Shown one piece after another: positions 36,178 through 46,769 of a stretch of DNA of 64,000 nt. This DNA comes from Zygaena filipendulae (taxonomy: Eukaryota; Arthropoda; Insecta; Lepidoptera; Zygaenidae): positions 9,121,501 to 9,185,500 of the forward strand of contig OU015662.1 in NCBI GenBank assembly GCA_907165275.2, in the 5' to 3' direction. Under the pieces are notes generated by a model. It had not been told where the DNA came from. It ran no database searches and saw only the letters and a list, made by a program, of their open reading frames with translations. Numbering within the stretch: position 1 is the stretch's first letter; the number at the start of each line of letters is the position of its first letter. The translations under genes were made by a program, and so were the position numbers.

Positions 36178-36801
36178 TGTGAATAGTGATTTAGGTATTC
36201 TGTACTAATATATTAAAATTGATTAATATTATTATGATTCTTATGCTATGTATTGTGATTCTTAATTTAAATAATTATACCAATGTTTATTAAAGTGATT
36301 TAAATTGCATTTCCATGGCCAATTCATATTTAATAACTGGCAACATTGTGAATTCATAGACTGTAGAGTAAATAAAATGTTATTTGAGATAGCGGGAAAA
36401 ACGCGCGGGAGAACATGTTTACATAATGGCAGCAACAAAGGATCGGGTCAGTGGTGCTGGTGATTTCCTAGATGGAAGACATCATAACATCGAAAGTTAA
36501 GTATTGGTAGACAGTTTTGGCTCTATTTAATGCTTGTAATAATAATTGTGACTACTGTATTGTTCTCATAAAATATACTGTTCAAGCTTAACTTTAGCTT
36601 CAGAGATTTGATTACTTTGTGTGTAACATGTTTTGAGATTCCTATTGCTTATCTATACTGGCTTTGATTATTATAGAATTTGATACAAATTATATCAAGG
36701 AGTTTTTATTATAATTGGTAATACAGACACAAAGGAATAGTTTTGTTAAAATCAGGTTGTTTTATTTACTAGGTATCCTTACTAATGCTAATAATTTAAC
36801 A
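36178..36801 (+). repeat. 3' long terminal repeat
   Basis: Direct copy of 30423-31046 with one visible difference. The preceding bases GTCAGGATGGGCGAG are the only weakly purine-rich candidate for a polypurine tract. Confidence 0.95.
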
Positions 36802-36805
36802 CTAT

Positions 36806-38430
36806 GCATTCCTCGTCATATTATGCGATTTACTTTCTGTTCTAATAACTGTACAATACGTTACATTCATGACCAACAAAACATCATTTCGCTAAACACT
36901 GATGACGTCAAACGATGATTTACCTAATGAGCTTCACAATCATTTGCGATCTAGTTCAACCAGACACTTGTCTGTTGTCGTGAATAAAACAAGACCAATG
37001 TTGAATTAAGAGTTCCATATAAAATTGACAGTTCAAAAAGCGGTGTTACTACAACATAAAGCTATTTTAAAAGTACTACTACCTTCTTATGCTACAGTGT
37101 ACTGTATACTTACCTATATAAAAATGAATAGTTGGACCTTTAAACGTATCGATTCATAGAATGATAGTGAATACTTGCCCTGAAATTATATAAGAAACAA
37201 AAATAAAGAGCTTTTACTTTTGTCGACATGACATGAAATGGTGTATCGTAATCTTTATAAATAAATATTAATGTTTGTATGTTTATCCTATATGTGTTTC
37301 TAAACCGTTAGTCCAATTGTGGTGAAACTTTGACGGGTTGTTCTGCCTGCGCCCGCAAAGGTGAATCTAAAAATAGCTAAAATTTTATAATCGTTGAAAT
37401 TTCTCTTTTTTTTAATTCCATTTCCGTATAAAGACGTAGTGTGGTTATAATTTCTTTTCCCAGCTAAAGTTATGTGGCCGTTGGATCTCTCTATTTGATT
37501 AAATTTTTCAGTTTTTATCGATTAAATCTCATGTTAATTAAAGCTTGAAGGTATGTACTTTGAAACAAAAACACATCGTTCTCACTTTGGAAAAATGTTG
37601 CATAAAAGAGAAAACATCAATCTCGTACCTAGTACCTAATACATTGTGGCAATAAGTCGACTGTAAAAAAATAAGCAACGCAATTCATTCACTAGTGATT
37701 CGTCGAGAGCAATATTTACAAAATATTGCGCGCATGTATCTTTAGTTACTTATATTAAGTAATAAGTCAAACAATACCACGAGATGAGTCAAGAGTTGTA
37801 CTGATAGGGACAGATGTTCGTGTAACGGCAATGAGTTAGTGTGTTGGCGGAGACAATGCCTCTAAACCGTGCCGAGTCGAAACCTGCAGACCTTCCCTTG
37901 ACTCCTACGCCGATATACGATATACTATTCATTCCTTTCGCATTCAAACCTCGCCAAAGAAATGATTAGCTGAATTAATATATAAACGAGTTTTTGTTCC
38001 GAATTAATAATTATATATTTATAGAGTTTGAATTTAGACCGAGAGCAAGTCACTCTATAAGGCTGTTGCTATCCAGTGTGGGTTGACTTGACTCCGTGCT
38101 TGAAGATAACTTATTTTGACTACTAAAAATAAAAAATCAGTAACGAAAACCAAGGAAAAGCCGTTCCTTCCTCCCTGCAAGCTATATACCTTATTTCACC
38201 TTTATAGAATCTAAAATGCAGTAGATTTGTTGGCCTATTCCCAATGTGGTCCCAACAAGTGTGGTTAGAATTTAGGGCTTAAGTGTACTCTGTTATTAGA
38301 TACTCGAAAAGATTTCTCGAAACGTGCCAAACGTACATCTTAATAAATATTGTTGATCGAATGTTACGTCAGCTTCGGTGTCATTGACAAGTTATTGTTG
38401 TGGTTATAATTCATATGAAGTGGCCTCCGA
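36806..38430. other. Intron A, no gene seen
   Basis: AT-rich. A perfect CRE (TGACGTCA) sits at 36903-36910. A weak Helitron-like stretch may lie at about 37255-37370. No gene is supported. Confidence 0.35.
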
Positions 38431-38439
38431 AGTAATGAA

Positions 38440-38570
38440 TGGAGCTCAGGCAACACGCTGCCCGCCCACGCGGCGCGTCGCCCCGCGCCACAGCGCCACT
38501 GCGCTCCGTTCATTCAGCAACCAATGCAAGAGTGCGTGGTCGACCCGGCCGAAGCAATCAATGACTACTT
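38440..38570. promoter_or_regulatory. Intronic GC-rich island with exact Egr site
   Basis: Contains CGCCCACGC at 38463-38471 (complement of GCGTGGGCG). The patch is framed by GAATGGAGC and GCTCCGTTCATTC. It is a candidate intronic enhancer bound by the gene's own product. Confidence 0.4.
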
Positions 38571-38989
38571 GCAACCAATACATACACTTATCATAGCTAT
38601 AACGACATCACAATATTGACTACACGTGTCAAAATAACGAACCAGTTCCGATTATAACATACATTCGATAAACAGGAAGTTCGAGTCCAATTATTAGTGT
38701 ACCCACGTATATCTGCTTACCGCACTTCCTAGATATTATATCAAAATTCAAAATATGAAAACAAATTAAAAGGAGCAATTTCGGCAAGTCAAATGTTAAT
38801 AGAGCAATAGTAGAGATGATTAACAAAGTGCTGGTACGATAATACTTTTCTGGCAAAAAATACATAAAAGACTAATTAAAAAAATAACAGACAGAAAAGT
38901 TAAATGTCAAAAGTACCGAATAGAATGTTCCGGACGACGGCCTTAGAAGTCTTCGAAGACATCACATTCACCGTCCGCACGACAGGTCG

Positions 38990-39370
38990 TTTTACAAAGG
39001 TCAAAATCGATTCGGGCGGGCACGTTGAAATGACAGAGTTCGCGGTGAATCAGGTGAGGCGTCCCAGCCCGTGGCGGTTGAGCGCCGAAGTGGAATGGTC
39101 GCGATGAATGGACGAGGGGGTCGGAGCCCCGGAGATGGGCCAGTCCCCACCAGGCGGGGGTTCGGGGGTGCGGCACGCTTCCCTTGGCCATGGAATCGGA
39201 TGACGTCTGACATTTAGCGGCGCGTGCGCGCTGTGACTCCGACCAGGTTCAAGGACGCAGGATCGATCCCAGTTAGTGGCAAGCGATTCAGGGCCACGGC
39301 CGGACGCCGCTCCGCAGCCGGCAGCCGGCGCTACCTCCACCGCCGCCAATGCCAAGGACTCCGCTCCAAG
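38990..39370 (+). promoter_or_regulatory. Intronic GC-rich island with a strong splice-donor match
   Basis: About 380 bp of GC-rich DNA. GAATCAG|GTGAGGC at 39053/39054 matches a 5' splice site well, and an open frame (38904 onward) runs into it. The phase at that donor (complete codon) does not fit the acceptor at 56062, so it could only be a non-coding alternative first exon. It is more likely a regulatory island. Confidence 0.3.
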
Positions 39371-39479
39371 TGAAACGCAAAGGGATCCAGCTGCCGTTTT
39401 TATTTGTTACAGGCGTTTTACCACAACTCACCTGATGTTAAAAGTGGCACTGTGGTCGAAGAAAACGCACCTATAGCCT

Positions 39480-40420
39480 AGTATCTAGCATCTGCTTTTG
39501 GATAGCATGCTTTCGGACAGCAAAGATGAAATGTTACAGTCGTAGCCTCTTTGAGAAACAGGAGAGTGTTTATGAAAACAGAAAATGTTTTTAATCATTT
39601 TCGGGCAAGCGAAAGTGGAACTGTCTAAAATAAACACACACAAAACACTCTATTTTCAATATACCTACAACAGTTACAACAACAGTTACTCGGTACACTT
39701 TCGTTTGACCATTTGAGAGTTCATTATTTTCCAGAAGTACAATAATATGGATGAGACAATCAGAAAGAATGATGATGCATTGTCCTCATACGAATGCCTA
39801 CATATTGCACCATGTGCGGTTTTTCATATGAGCTTTTTTGCAAGCAAGTTTATTGTGAGCGTAATCCGCCGTAAATAAGAAACCGTGTGCATCGCTGATT
39901 ACATTACCGCTGTACAAGAGAACAGAAATCGTTAGAATCGCATTAAAAAATAATTAATATGCTGCTCCCCTTTTAGTGAAACCCCTGAAACGAATGCTTT
40001 GTACAATGAATGCTTTCTTTTTTAAAGTGAGACTTCTGGGAGCGAAAAAAACGGGAGTTTAAGTTTCTTAGTGAACTTTTTTTATAAGTTTAACTTCTTA
40101 TTTGTGTACACAATTCGTACATACTGATACACGGCTATAATTATCTTTTTAATAATGCCACACCATATATTTAATACTATCATTATACAAGATTTTAAAA
40201 CAAGTTTACGTCCATCCACTTACTGTTTGGACAAAACTAAAACATGAAAACAAAAGTTCTCATGTGTAATGTGAACCAGACGACAATAAAACATTTCCAT
40301 ACCCGAACCACCATTCTGAAATACTTTGTCATTTGTCATTATACTATCGGTTCTCGGTAGAAACTAAAAAGAAAAAATGGACAAAAAATTTAAAAAGTCT
40401 AAAGAAGTCTCCACGCCGCC
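39480..40420. other. Intron A, no gene seen
   Basis: AT-rich intron without a supported feature. Confidence 0.35.
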
Positions 40421-40555
40421 CGTGGTCCAGAAGCGTTGATTGCAAATGCAAGTGTCGCGCGCGTGTCAAATCGCATCGTGCGCGCCCACGCACCGCGCCC
40501 GCCCCGTCCCGCGCCCGCGCGGCGCATCCCGCATCCCTCCCCAGACACTACCATT
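40420..40555. promoter_or_regulatory. Intronic GC-rich island with exact Egr site
   Basis: Contains CGCCCACGC at 40483-40491 within a run of GCGC-rich sequence. Several overlapping open frames exist only because the composition is GC-rich. Confidence 0.4.
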
Positions 40556-41089
40556 TTGCATTACATCTTCACTGCAAACGCCATTACAAAACAATCTATT
40601 CACACCATTTATATACAATTTTTTTACAGCAATGATTCACACGGTTAATCTAGCTAAAACCGTGCTCTTTTTCTCTGGTGGCAAAGATTAAAAAATATAT
40701 ACTCAATACATTTATTGCTTAGTAAATGGCATGAAATAAACACAAAATTATTTGCAATATTGTATAAAATCCTATGGGCAATATCTACCGAATTACGTTA
40801 TACTTTTTTGCAAAAGTTATTACCATAAGATGGTATATTTTCTTTTTCTTTACCTAAATATTGAAGACTAATTACTTCAATCTTATTTAGCTTTAAATAG
40901 GCCGAAAAAGAATAATATAAGAATATTTGCACAGTTTTTCTTATGGTGCATGTTCAACATCTCAGAAGCTAATATTAAATAGATATACCAGGTAATTAAA
41001 GTTATGTTATAATATCTAGGCTAGACTTAACAAAATTAAATTTGCGTTTACACAATCTGCAACACACCCACACAGTTGCGTAACGGTGT

Positions 41090-41280
41090 GCAAGTGTGTG
41101 CGCCATTCATGATTTCCCACCGAATTACAGGAACCGGTGGTGGGGTGTGAGACCGGGGGGTCTAGGGGGCGAGGGGTTGGGGTGTCTCACCGTTTATGAA
41201 TGAGGTCGTACGTCATCGGTATCGACCGGCGAGCGGCCTCCCCGTCCGCTGAGGCGAAGGTTACCAACGCAATGGCAATG
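41090..41280. promoter_or_regulatory. Intronic GC-rich island
   Basis: G-rich sequence (for example GAGACCGGGGGGTCTAGGGG) and GACCGGCGAGCGGCCTC. No exon is supported. The enhancer role is speculative. Confidence 0.25.
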
Positions 41281-41479
41281 TTAGGGCCGCGGTCGTTCAA
41301 CAGGTGTCCGCTTGACGCACACTGGATCATCCATACAATTTCTTTCACTTACCCATAAGCTTATGACGTTATTGCGATTGATAAAGATGATAAACACAAC
41401 CCACGCTCGCTGTGACACGTTCATCATCGTAATGTATGTAGGTTGATATATGAAAACAAATTGCTCTACCATTGCTTTC

Positions 41480-41560
41480 AACTGCACAAGCTCATAGCTT
41501 AGTGTGGGATCAAGTAGGTCTGTGTATTGTGAAGTGTATTATTATATCTATTGCAAATAT
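41480..41560 (+). mobile_element. SINE 3' portion
   Basis: CACAAGCTCATAGCTTAGTG, then GGGATCAAGTAGGTCTGTGT, then ATTGTGAAGTG and an ATT tail. Same family as 33835, 51085 and 55925. Confidence 0.6.
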
Positions 41561-41901
41561 CAATGGAAACCCGTTTATTTAGCTAAAAATCTTGAAAGTA
41601 CGGAATCGGGACCGAAGCCCTTCATAATTAACCAATTTCAATTGTGTATTTATTTGTTGTCATTACGAGTAAACGGTTGTACTTTTACTCGAATAGTTAA
41701 TAACTCGTCTCTGCCTAAGTAGATTAGGTACATCGGTCCAATAAGAATTAACTGGAAGATAGGTAAAAATATCACAGTAAAACTAGCCCGGTGACACTCC
41801 ATACAAACGAACTGATTCAAGTACTTTCCAATACAAGGAGGTACAAGTAAAGACGGCCGGCTGTACGTACACGTGTTAAGCATGTGTGCGTATCATACGG
41901 T

Positions 41902-41934
41902 TGACAGCGAGCTGACAGTAACTGTCAGCTGTCA
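41902..41934. promoter_or_regulatory. Four TGACAG sites in 33 bp, with a 21-bp palindrome
   Basis: TGACAG or its complement CTGTCA occurs at 41902, 41913, 41922 and 41929. Bases 41910-41930 form AGCTGACAGT, A, ACTGTCAGCT, a perfect palindrome around one base. TGACAG is the core bound by TALE homeodomain proteins (Meis/Homothorax, TGIF). It is a candidate enhancer core. Confidence 0.45.
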
Positions 41935-42354
41935 GTAAGTAATTGTAACAGGTATATTCTACATATTCTGTCAAACTTTCCTTGGTCTCTGCCAAGGTCA
42001 TTTTCGCGGGGTGTGAGGAGACATGAAATTGGTGGGAGGCGGAGAATGTCGCTTCTTTTTCTTTGGTAAAACTGCCCCTCGCTTGACTCAACAAAATACT
42101 AGTAGTAACCGCAGAGATTTTTAATAAACGAAGAGGGTACCACAAGAATCGTTACAGTAAAAAAAGATCTGAAGAGTCAATGTACTTAGGTAAAATCTGC
42201 CTTCAATATTATAATATGACGGGAAAATAATTTAAATTTATTAATACTATACCTGCAATTTCCTACGATCTCATTCGCGCTTCATCCTTTCTACTACCTT
42301 TTTTTAATTTCGAAAAAGCCTTTCCTCGTGCTTGCTTTTTTTTTCCAAGTTGGG

Positions 42355-42800
42355 ATCTGATGATGGGATCTTGGAGAAATCGAGGGAACTCTTCAAAAAT
42401 TATAGGTACACCTATAGCGATTTTTGTATTTTTTAAAGTAAATCGCTATCGCTAATCGCTATATTTGCTTTCGGAAAGCAAAATTTTAAGAAGTGGAACT
42501 GATCATGAAGACCACAGATGGTCATCGGAACTACTCAATAATAGGTATTTCACGGGTTCCGATTCGTTAACTTTAATATGGTTTCTAAATAATTTATGCT
42601 CGTCACAATGTATATGGTGAAGTGGAACTGATGGTGATGTACTAGGAGAACTCCTCAACAATTAACGTCCCTGCATCGGGAAAATCAATATTTTGTAAAA
42701 GGTGATGAGCAGTTGACATTAGGCTATTGTAATTTAGAGAAATTACCAACTAAATCACTTGAAAGCGAGAAATAAACAAAATTTTAACAAAACAATTAAA
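42355..42800 (-). repeat. Composite dispersed repeat, copy B
   Basis: Reverse complement of parts of 12100-12795, without the MITE that interrupts copy A. It is abutted on the right by a fold-back element. Confidence 0.6.
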
Positions 42801-42810
42801 ACTGACTTCC

Positions 42811-43176
42811 AAAAACACAAAACTAAAAAGCTAAAAATAAAAAGCTAAAAATGACAAAATACCGATTTACTTAATCCAAAAGACAAAAACACACGTTATA
42901 TTATTATTGGTTTGTGCTACAACTGATCGGTATGAAGTCGGTGACAAGCCAAATATGGAGGGGGTAGATGGGCTAAGTCGACTCTAGCCACTAGCTCTTC
43001 GTGAGCTGAACAACCCAAGTAGGCAGACACCAGCGGGCTTGTCACCGAATTCAAACCGATCAGCTGTAGCACAAACCAATAATAATATTACGTGAGTTTT
43101 TGTCTTTTGGATTAAGTAAATCGGTATTTTGTCATTTTTAGCTTTTTATTTTTAGCTTTTTAATTTTGTGTTTTTA
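42811..43176. mobile_element. Large fold-back element, about 150-bp arms
   Basis: The left arm (AAAACACAAAACTAAAAAGC ... GGTGACAAGCC) and right arm (GGGCTTGTCACCGAATTC ... TTTTGTGTTTTTATAGG) are about 95% complementary by eye. They enclose about 60 bp with AAGTCGACTCTAGCC and AGCTCTTCGTGAGCTG. No transposase is present. Confidence 0.88.
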
Positions 43177-43799
43177 TAGGTAGAAGTTGGTATAGATAGA
43201 CAAACCTATACTTACGGATTGCAAACTATTGCGAACTGAGTATGCGTGCGATACCTATTTTATCTATCCGCTTGAAGCATTTTGCTGCTTCTTTAAATAG
43301 TAATAATCTTTAAATTAAGTATGTAATTTTGAAAGTTGTAGTTTTGAGCTCTTCAAAATTGTAGTGAATACACACTCAATTTGCAGACATGTACCTAACA
43401 CCTTAGTAATGATATTTGGTGATATTTGAAGACAAGTTACAATGAAAATGTTATATTCTTATAAAGTCCTTCCTGTGGAATAACACCTTTACTTCACCTA
43501 ATCTTAAATTTGCTATAGGTGCCCATTTAAACCCTAAACATCTATTTCTTAATACAATTATGTTTAGGAATACTTTTATTTATTTATTTATTTATAAATA
43601 ATAGATAACATTTATTTTGAAATCAGTACCTTTTATTTAAATATAGGTAATGACAAAAAGCACATATTATAATATTTTCTATAATACCTACATAATATTA
43701 TGTCTCATCAGTAGTTTTGTGCTACCAATCGGGTATAGCGTCGTGCACCTACAAAATAAATACTAATTAATCAGAAAATGTTTCTGTTTTTGGGATCGC

Positions 43800-43866
43800 T
43801 CAAAAATTTACACATTGATCGGTGTGGGAATTCGGAAATTAAGTGAAACCGCGAGGGGCGAGCTAG
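43800..43866 (+). mobile_element. Helitron-like (Lep1-type) 3' fragment
   Basis: Ends AAGTGAAACCGCGAGGGGCG then AGCTAG followed by T. Only the 3' terminus is kept. Confidence 0.5.
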
Positions 43867-43996
43867 TACATACGTATATTATGTCGTGGGCAGTCTATGA
43901 ATTGGCCAATTCATGATTTGGGTGAACATTTCATGAAATGCCACCATTTTCTGAAGTGGCCGGTCACACACATTATTTATATTATATATGTATATA

Positions 43997-44118
43997 ATTC
44001 AGATAAATATCTAAACCAGTGTTTCGATAGGTATTTACCGTCGCAGTCTGCGACGTATGTTTTATTTTTAGAGAAATGAAGATAGTTGGTAAACACTGCT
44101 TTAGATATTTATCTGAAT
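43997..44118. mobile_element. Palindromic hairpin element, 122 bp
   Basis: ATTCAGATAAATATCTAAAC and its near-complement CTTTAGATATTTATCTGAAT are the outer arms. Inside them CAGTGTTT...AAACACTG and a central TCGCAG-T-CTGCGA also pair. The CAGTG ends resemble hAT MITEs. The fold could also make a small RNA hairpin. Confidence 0.65.
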
Positions 44119-44214
44119 TTGCAGAAAAAAAGAGCTTTGATGTGTAGTGTCGTATTTTAGGTCGGATAGTTGTCTATTTAGTTATCTACTGTAACAGCTA
44201 TCTACATACCTAAA

Positions 44215-44330
44215 AGCGACGAGCGAGCCGTGCGTCACGCGGATAATTCCCACAGGGGGGTTGATAGAGCGGCCGGGCGGGCGTGACGTCACCGCGCCCC
44301 AAGAACCTCCCGTAAAGGCTTTTTTCGCGA
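44215..44330. promoter_or_regulatory. Intronic GC-rich island with a perfect CRE
   Basis: GCGGCCGGGCGGGCGTGACG leads into TGACGTCA at 44284-44291, not inside any repeat I recognise. It is a candidate CREB-responsive intronic element. Confidence 0.4.
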
Positions 44331-44624
44331 TAACAACAACATAACTCACTATCCGTTTACAGCTTAATTATTTTATTTTCAACAACTTCTAGGTCAGACG
44401 TAAAACACCCACGTAGTCTTAATGAATTATTGATGAATATTAATCTCTTTGTATATTGGTCTAGATAGACTTTCCTTGATCAATGAAACGACAGTTTCGG
44501 CTTAGACTGAATCGAACGTATATAAATCCTAGAAACTATGCTATATTGAATTGAGAATATAGTGCTTCAATACGATTCCCTCATTTCCTTTTTTTTAAAA
44601 AAGGTAAGTGTTACCTATTGAAAA

Positions 44625-44712
44625 GCGTTATCCTGAGTGACATAGGGTACTTTTTATCCTGAAATTCCCACGGGATCTCCGAAATTAACGCATATGAAAC
44701 CACAGGTGGCAG
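44625..44712 (+). mobile_element. Helitron-like (Lep1-type) fragment
   Basis: GTGACATAGGGTACTTTTTA, TCCTGAAATTCCCACGGGAT and TATGAAACCACAGGTGGCAG correspond to the family 3' half. A further inverted fragment lies at about 44950-45050. Confidence 0.5.
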
Positions 44713-45059
44713 TTTCTTATCAAAATTTGTATAAATAAAAAGGTAGGTCTTTTTGTTGCTATTAATTATTTTAGGTTATAATTTCGGTTTCACGCGAAAT
44801 ATAACGTGAGCGAGCAAAAAATATTCGTAGAAAGAAAATTGGCGATAATATTGCAACGTGACTCACTTGAGCGTGATTAACGGGGAAATTGTATTTGAGT
44901 TTTACTGTTATTATTCACGCCGGTAAATAAGTTATTTCGACGGTGTTATTTGGAGGGATCCTATGTCCTTTTTCTATACCTCTGAAAACATGTGTGCAAA
45001 ATTTCATGATGATCGATTGATGCGTGAAAGCATAACAGACAAACAACTGACATGAACTG

Positions 45060-46350
45060 GTATGAAGCAACTTGAAGATGGTAGCTAGCCAGCACTAGAA
45101 AGCACCCTACCACCATGCTATGCTTTCCTCACGATGTTTTCCTTCAACGACAGCCAAGCTCATTTAGAGTTTAACCTACGCCTTGCGACCTTTGATCCGA
45201 ACGCACCAACCACCGAGCTCATCGCAGGTTGTTTTGTTTTTACATTTTTTTTCCAAAACTACACATCAATTTCTTTTCAACATCGGCGTGCAGTGATGCT
45301 AACTGTGGACGCGAGTGCTCTAGATAACATATCGATGTGTAAATAATACGTAAAAGCGTAGGACAGTTCGAGTGGCCGCAACGTCAGAGAGAGTATGATG
45401 AATGTGTTCGAGATTAGAGTCGTTTCGAGTGTATCGGTGTAATTATAACCGCGGCGGTGACGCGACGTTCGGCGTCACATCGTCGATAGTCTCGCCAGGG
45501 TGTACTTGCGTAGAGATACATCACTATTTGCACACTGTCTGCGCGCGAAAACCCACGCAAGCACGCAACCCCACGATTTAAGCCTTTTCTCCACTTTATA
45601 GAGCCCAAATACCGACTTCCATGACTAACCTCAAAACTTCTTACTTTTATACGTTTCACTCCTTAGTGCAATGGCACAGTAGAATGATCAAAATTTTAAA
45701 ACCTAGCTAAGAACACTCTCGATCAAGTCACCTTTCTAACAGAAAAAATAAAACAAAAACTAGTTCAACCGTTTGGGAGCTACGCTGCCACAGATAAACA
45801 CACAGCTGTTTGCATCGGGGGTTAAAAAGAAACCTTATGCAAGATTTCAATTTTGTACACCCAGCTGTATTGTGTAGGCGTCAGTCAGTCAGTTTTTTTA
45901 TTAATTTTATAGATTGTGTATAAATAAAGATAGGCCTTATTGGGCTCTTTTGCTCCCACGCAGCACTCTAATGGGAGTAGGTAGGTAAATATTTTTGTTT
46001 TTGGGACACTTTTTATTTTGATTTATCTTTAATATATTTAATTGTTTTTAAAAGGTGTAAATAGTAGCATTTCTTTCTTTCGTCCATTATGCGTAGGACT
46101 ATAGCACCTACACTCGCCGTAGTTGCATAATTGTAAAGGCGAAAATCCAATGCATCCATATGTAGGAAATAAAAAATGTTTTATACGAATTTCAATGATA
46201 AAATCTAAATTTAGATACCTACGTTTTATTTAATCCACGTCCTGCGAATAATCCTTTTTAAAATTAAAACAAAACATTTTTATTAAATTTGACCATGGAT
46301 TAAATAAGATAATGTTATACCTACCTCTCAAAGGTTGAACTTTATAAAAA
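45060..46350. other. Intron A, no gene seen
   Basis: AT-rich with a moderately GC-rich patch at about 45360-45560. No supported gene or repeat boundary. Confidence 0.35.
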
Positions 46351-46352
46351 TA

Positions 46353-46515
46353 CTAGCTGTGTTAATTGCAGAGTTCTCGCGGGATTTCCGGGATAAAAAG
46401 TAAGTATCCTATATAGTATATATCTCTCAAGTAGGACCAAGCAAAACACATGTACAAAGCGTTGAAATTGGTTTATTAGTTTCGAAGTTTATTCCGGACA
46501 AATATTGTGACACGA
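46353..46515 (-). mobile_element. Helitron-like (Lep1-type) copy, decayed
   Basis: Starts with inverted terminus CTAGCTGTGTTAATTGCAGA, then GTTCTCGCGGGATTTCCGGG and ATAAAAAGTAAGTATCCTAT. The far end is lost. Confidence 0.5.
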
Positions 46516-46619
46516 GATTTTTTATTGGTAAAATAAAAGGGGTGAATTAGCATCCGGAACTGCCCCTAGCTTTACTGACCAATGTCCATGCTACGTTTGC
46601 CATGCGGATGATGTAAACC

Positions 46620-46765
46620 GCCATCTATTCGGAGCAGCAAGGTGTGTCGCTACTCGCTGTGCTGGTGCGGCGCGAGCGCAGCTCCCGTGCCAACAGTCGA
46701 ATTGCTCTGCGATGATCGCAATCTATTCGTGCACCGCGCCCCGTCATCGCGGTAATATTTCGTAC
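46620..46765. promoter_or_regulatory. Intronic GC-rich island
   Basis: CTGGTGCGGCGCGAGCGCAG and GCACCGCGCCCCGTCATCGC, without a supported exon. Candidate regulatory island. Confidence 0.25.
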
Positions 46766-46769
46766 CACG

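Larger units (their letters stand above)
30423..36801 (+). mobile_element. Young LTR retrotransposon with degenerate interior
   Basis: Two 624-bp direct repeats (30423-31046 and 36178-36801) begin TG and end CA. They differ by eye at a single base (TTTGTTTG versus TTTGTGTG) and are flanked by the same 4-bp duplication CTAT (30419-30422 and 36802-36805). A 4-bp duplication fits Ty3/gypsy or Bel/Pao. The 5.1-kb interior has no intact gag or pol. Instead it contains decayed frames, a tandem repeat, Helitron, SINE and LINE tail fragments, and two minus-strand LINE fragments. The element therefore must have used proteins supplied by another copy. Confidence 0.93.

Noticed and set aside
30423..36801. 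Endogenous retrovirus
   Set aside because: No envelope-like frame and no intact pol; LTRs, a 4-bp duplication and a primer site alone fit an LTR retrotransposon. The YMDD motif inside belongs to a minus-strand LINE fragment.
40333..40691. Overlapping + frames of 70-100 codons
   Set aside because: Composition effect of a GC-rich intronic island; no domain, no codon-bias contrast and no splice sites.
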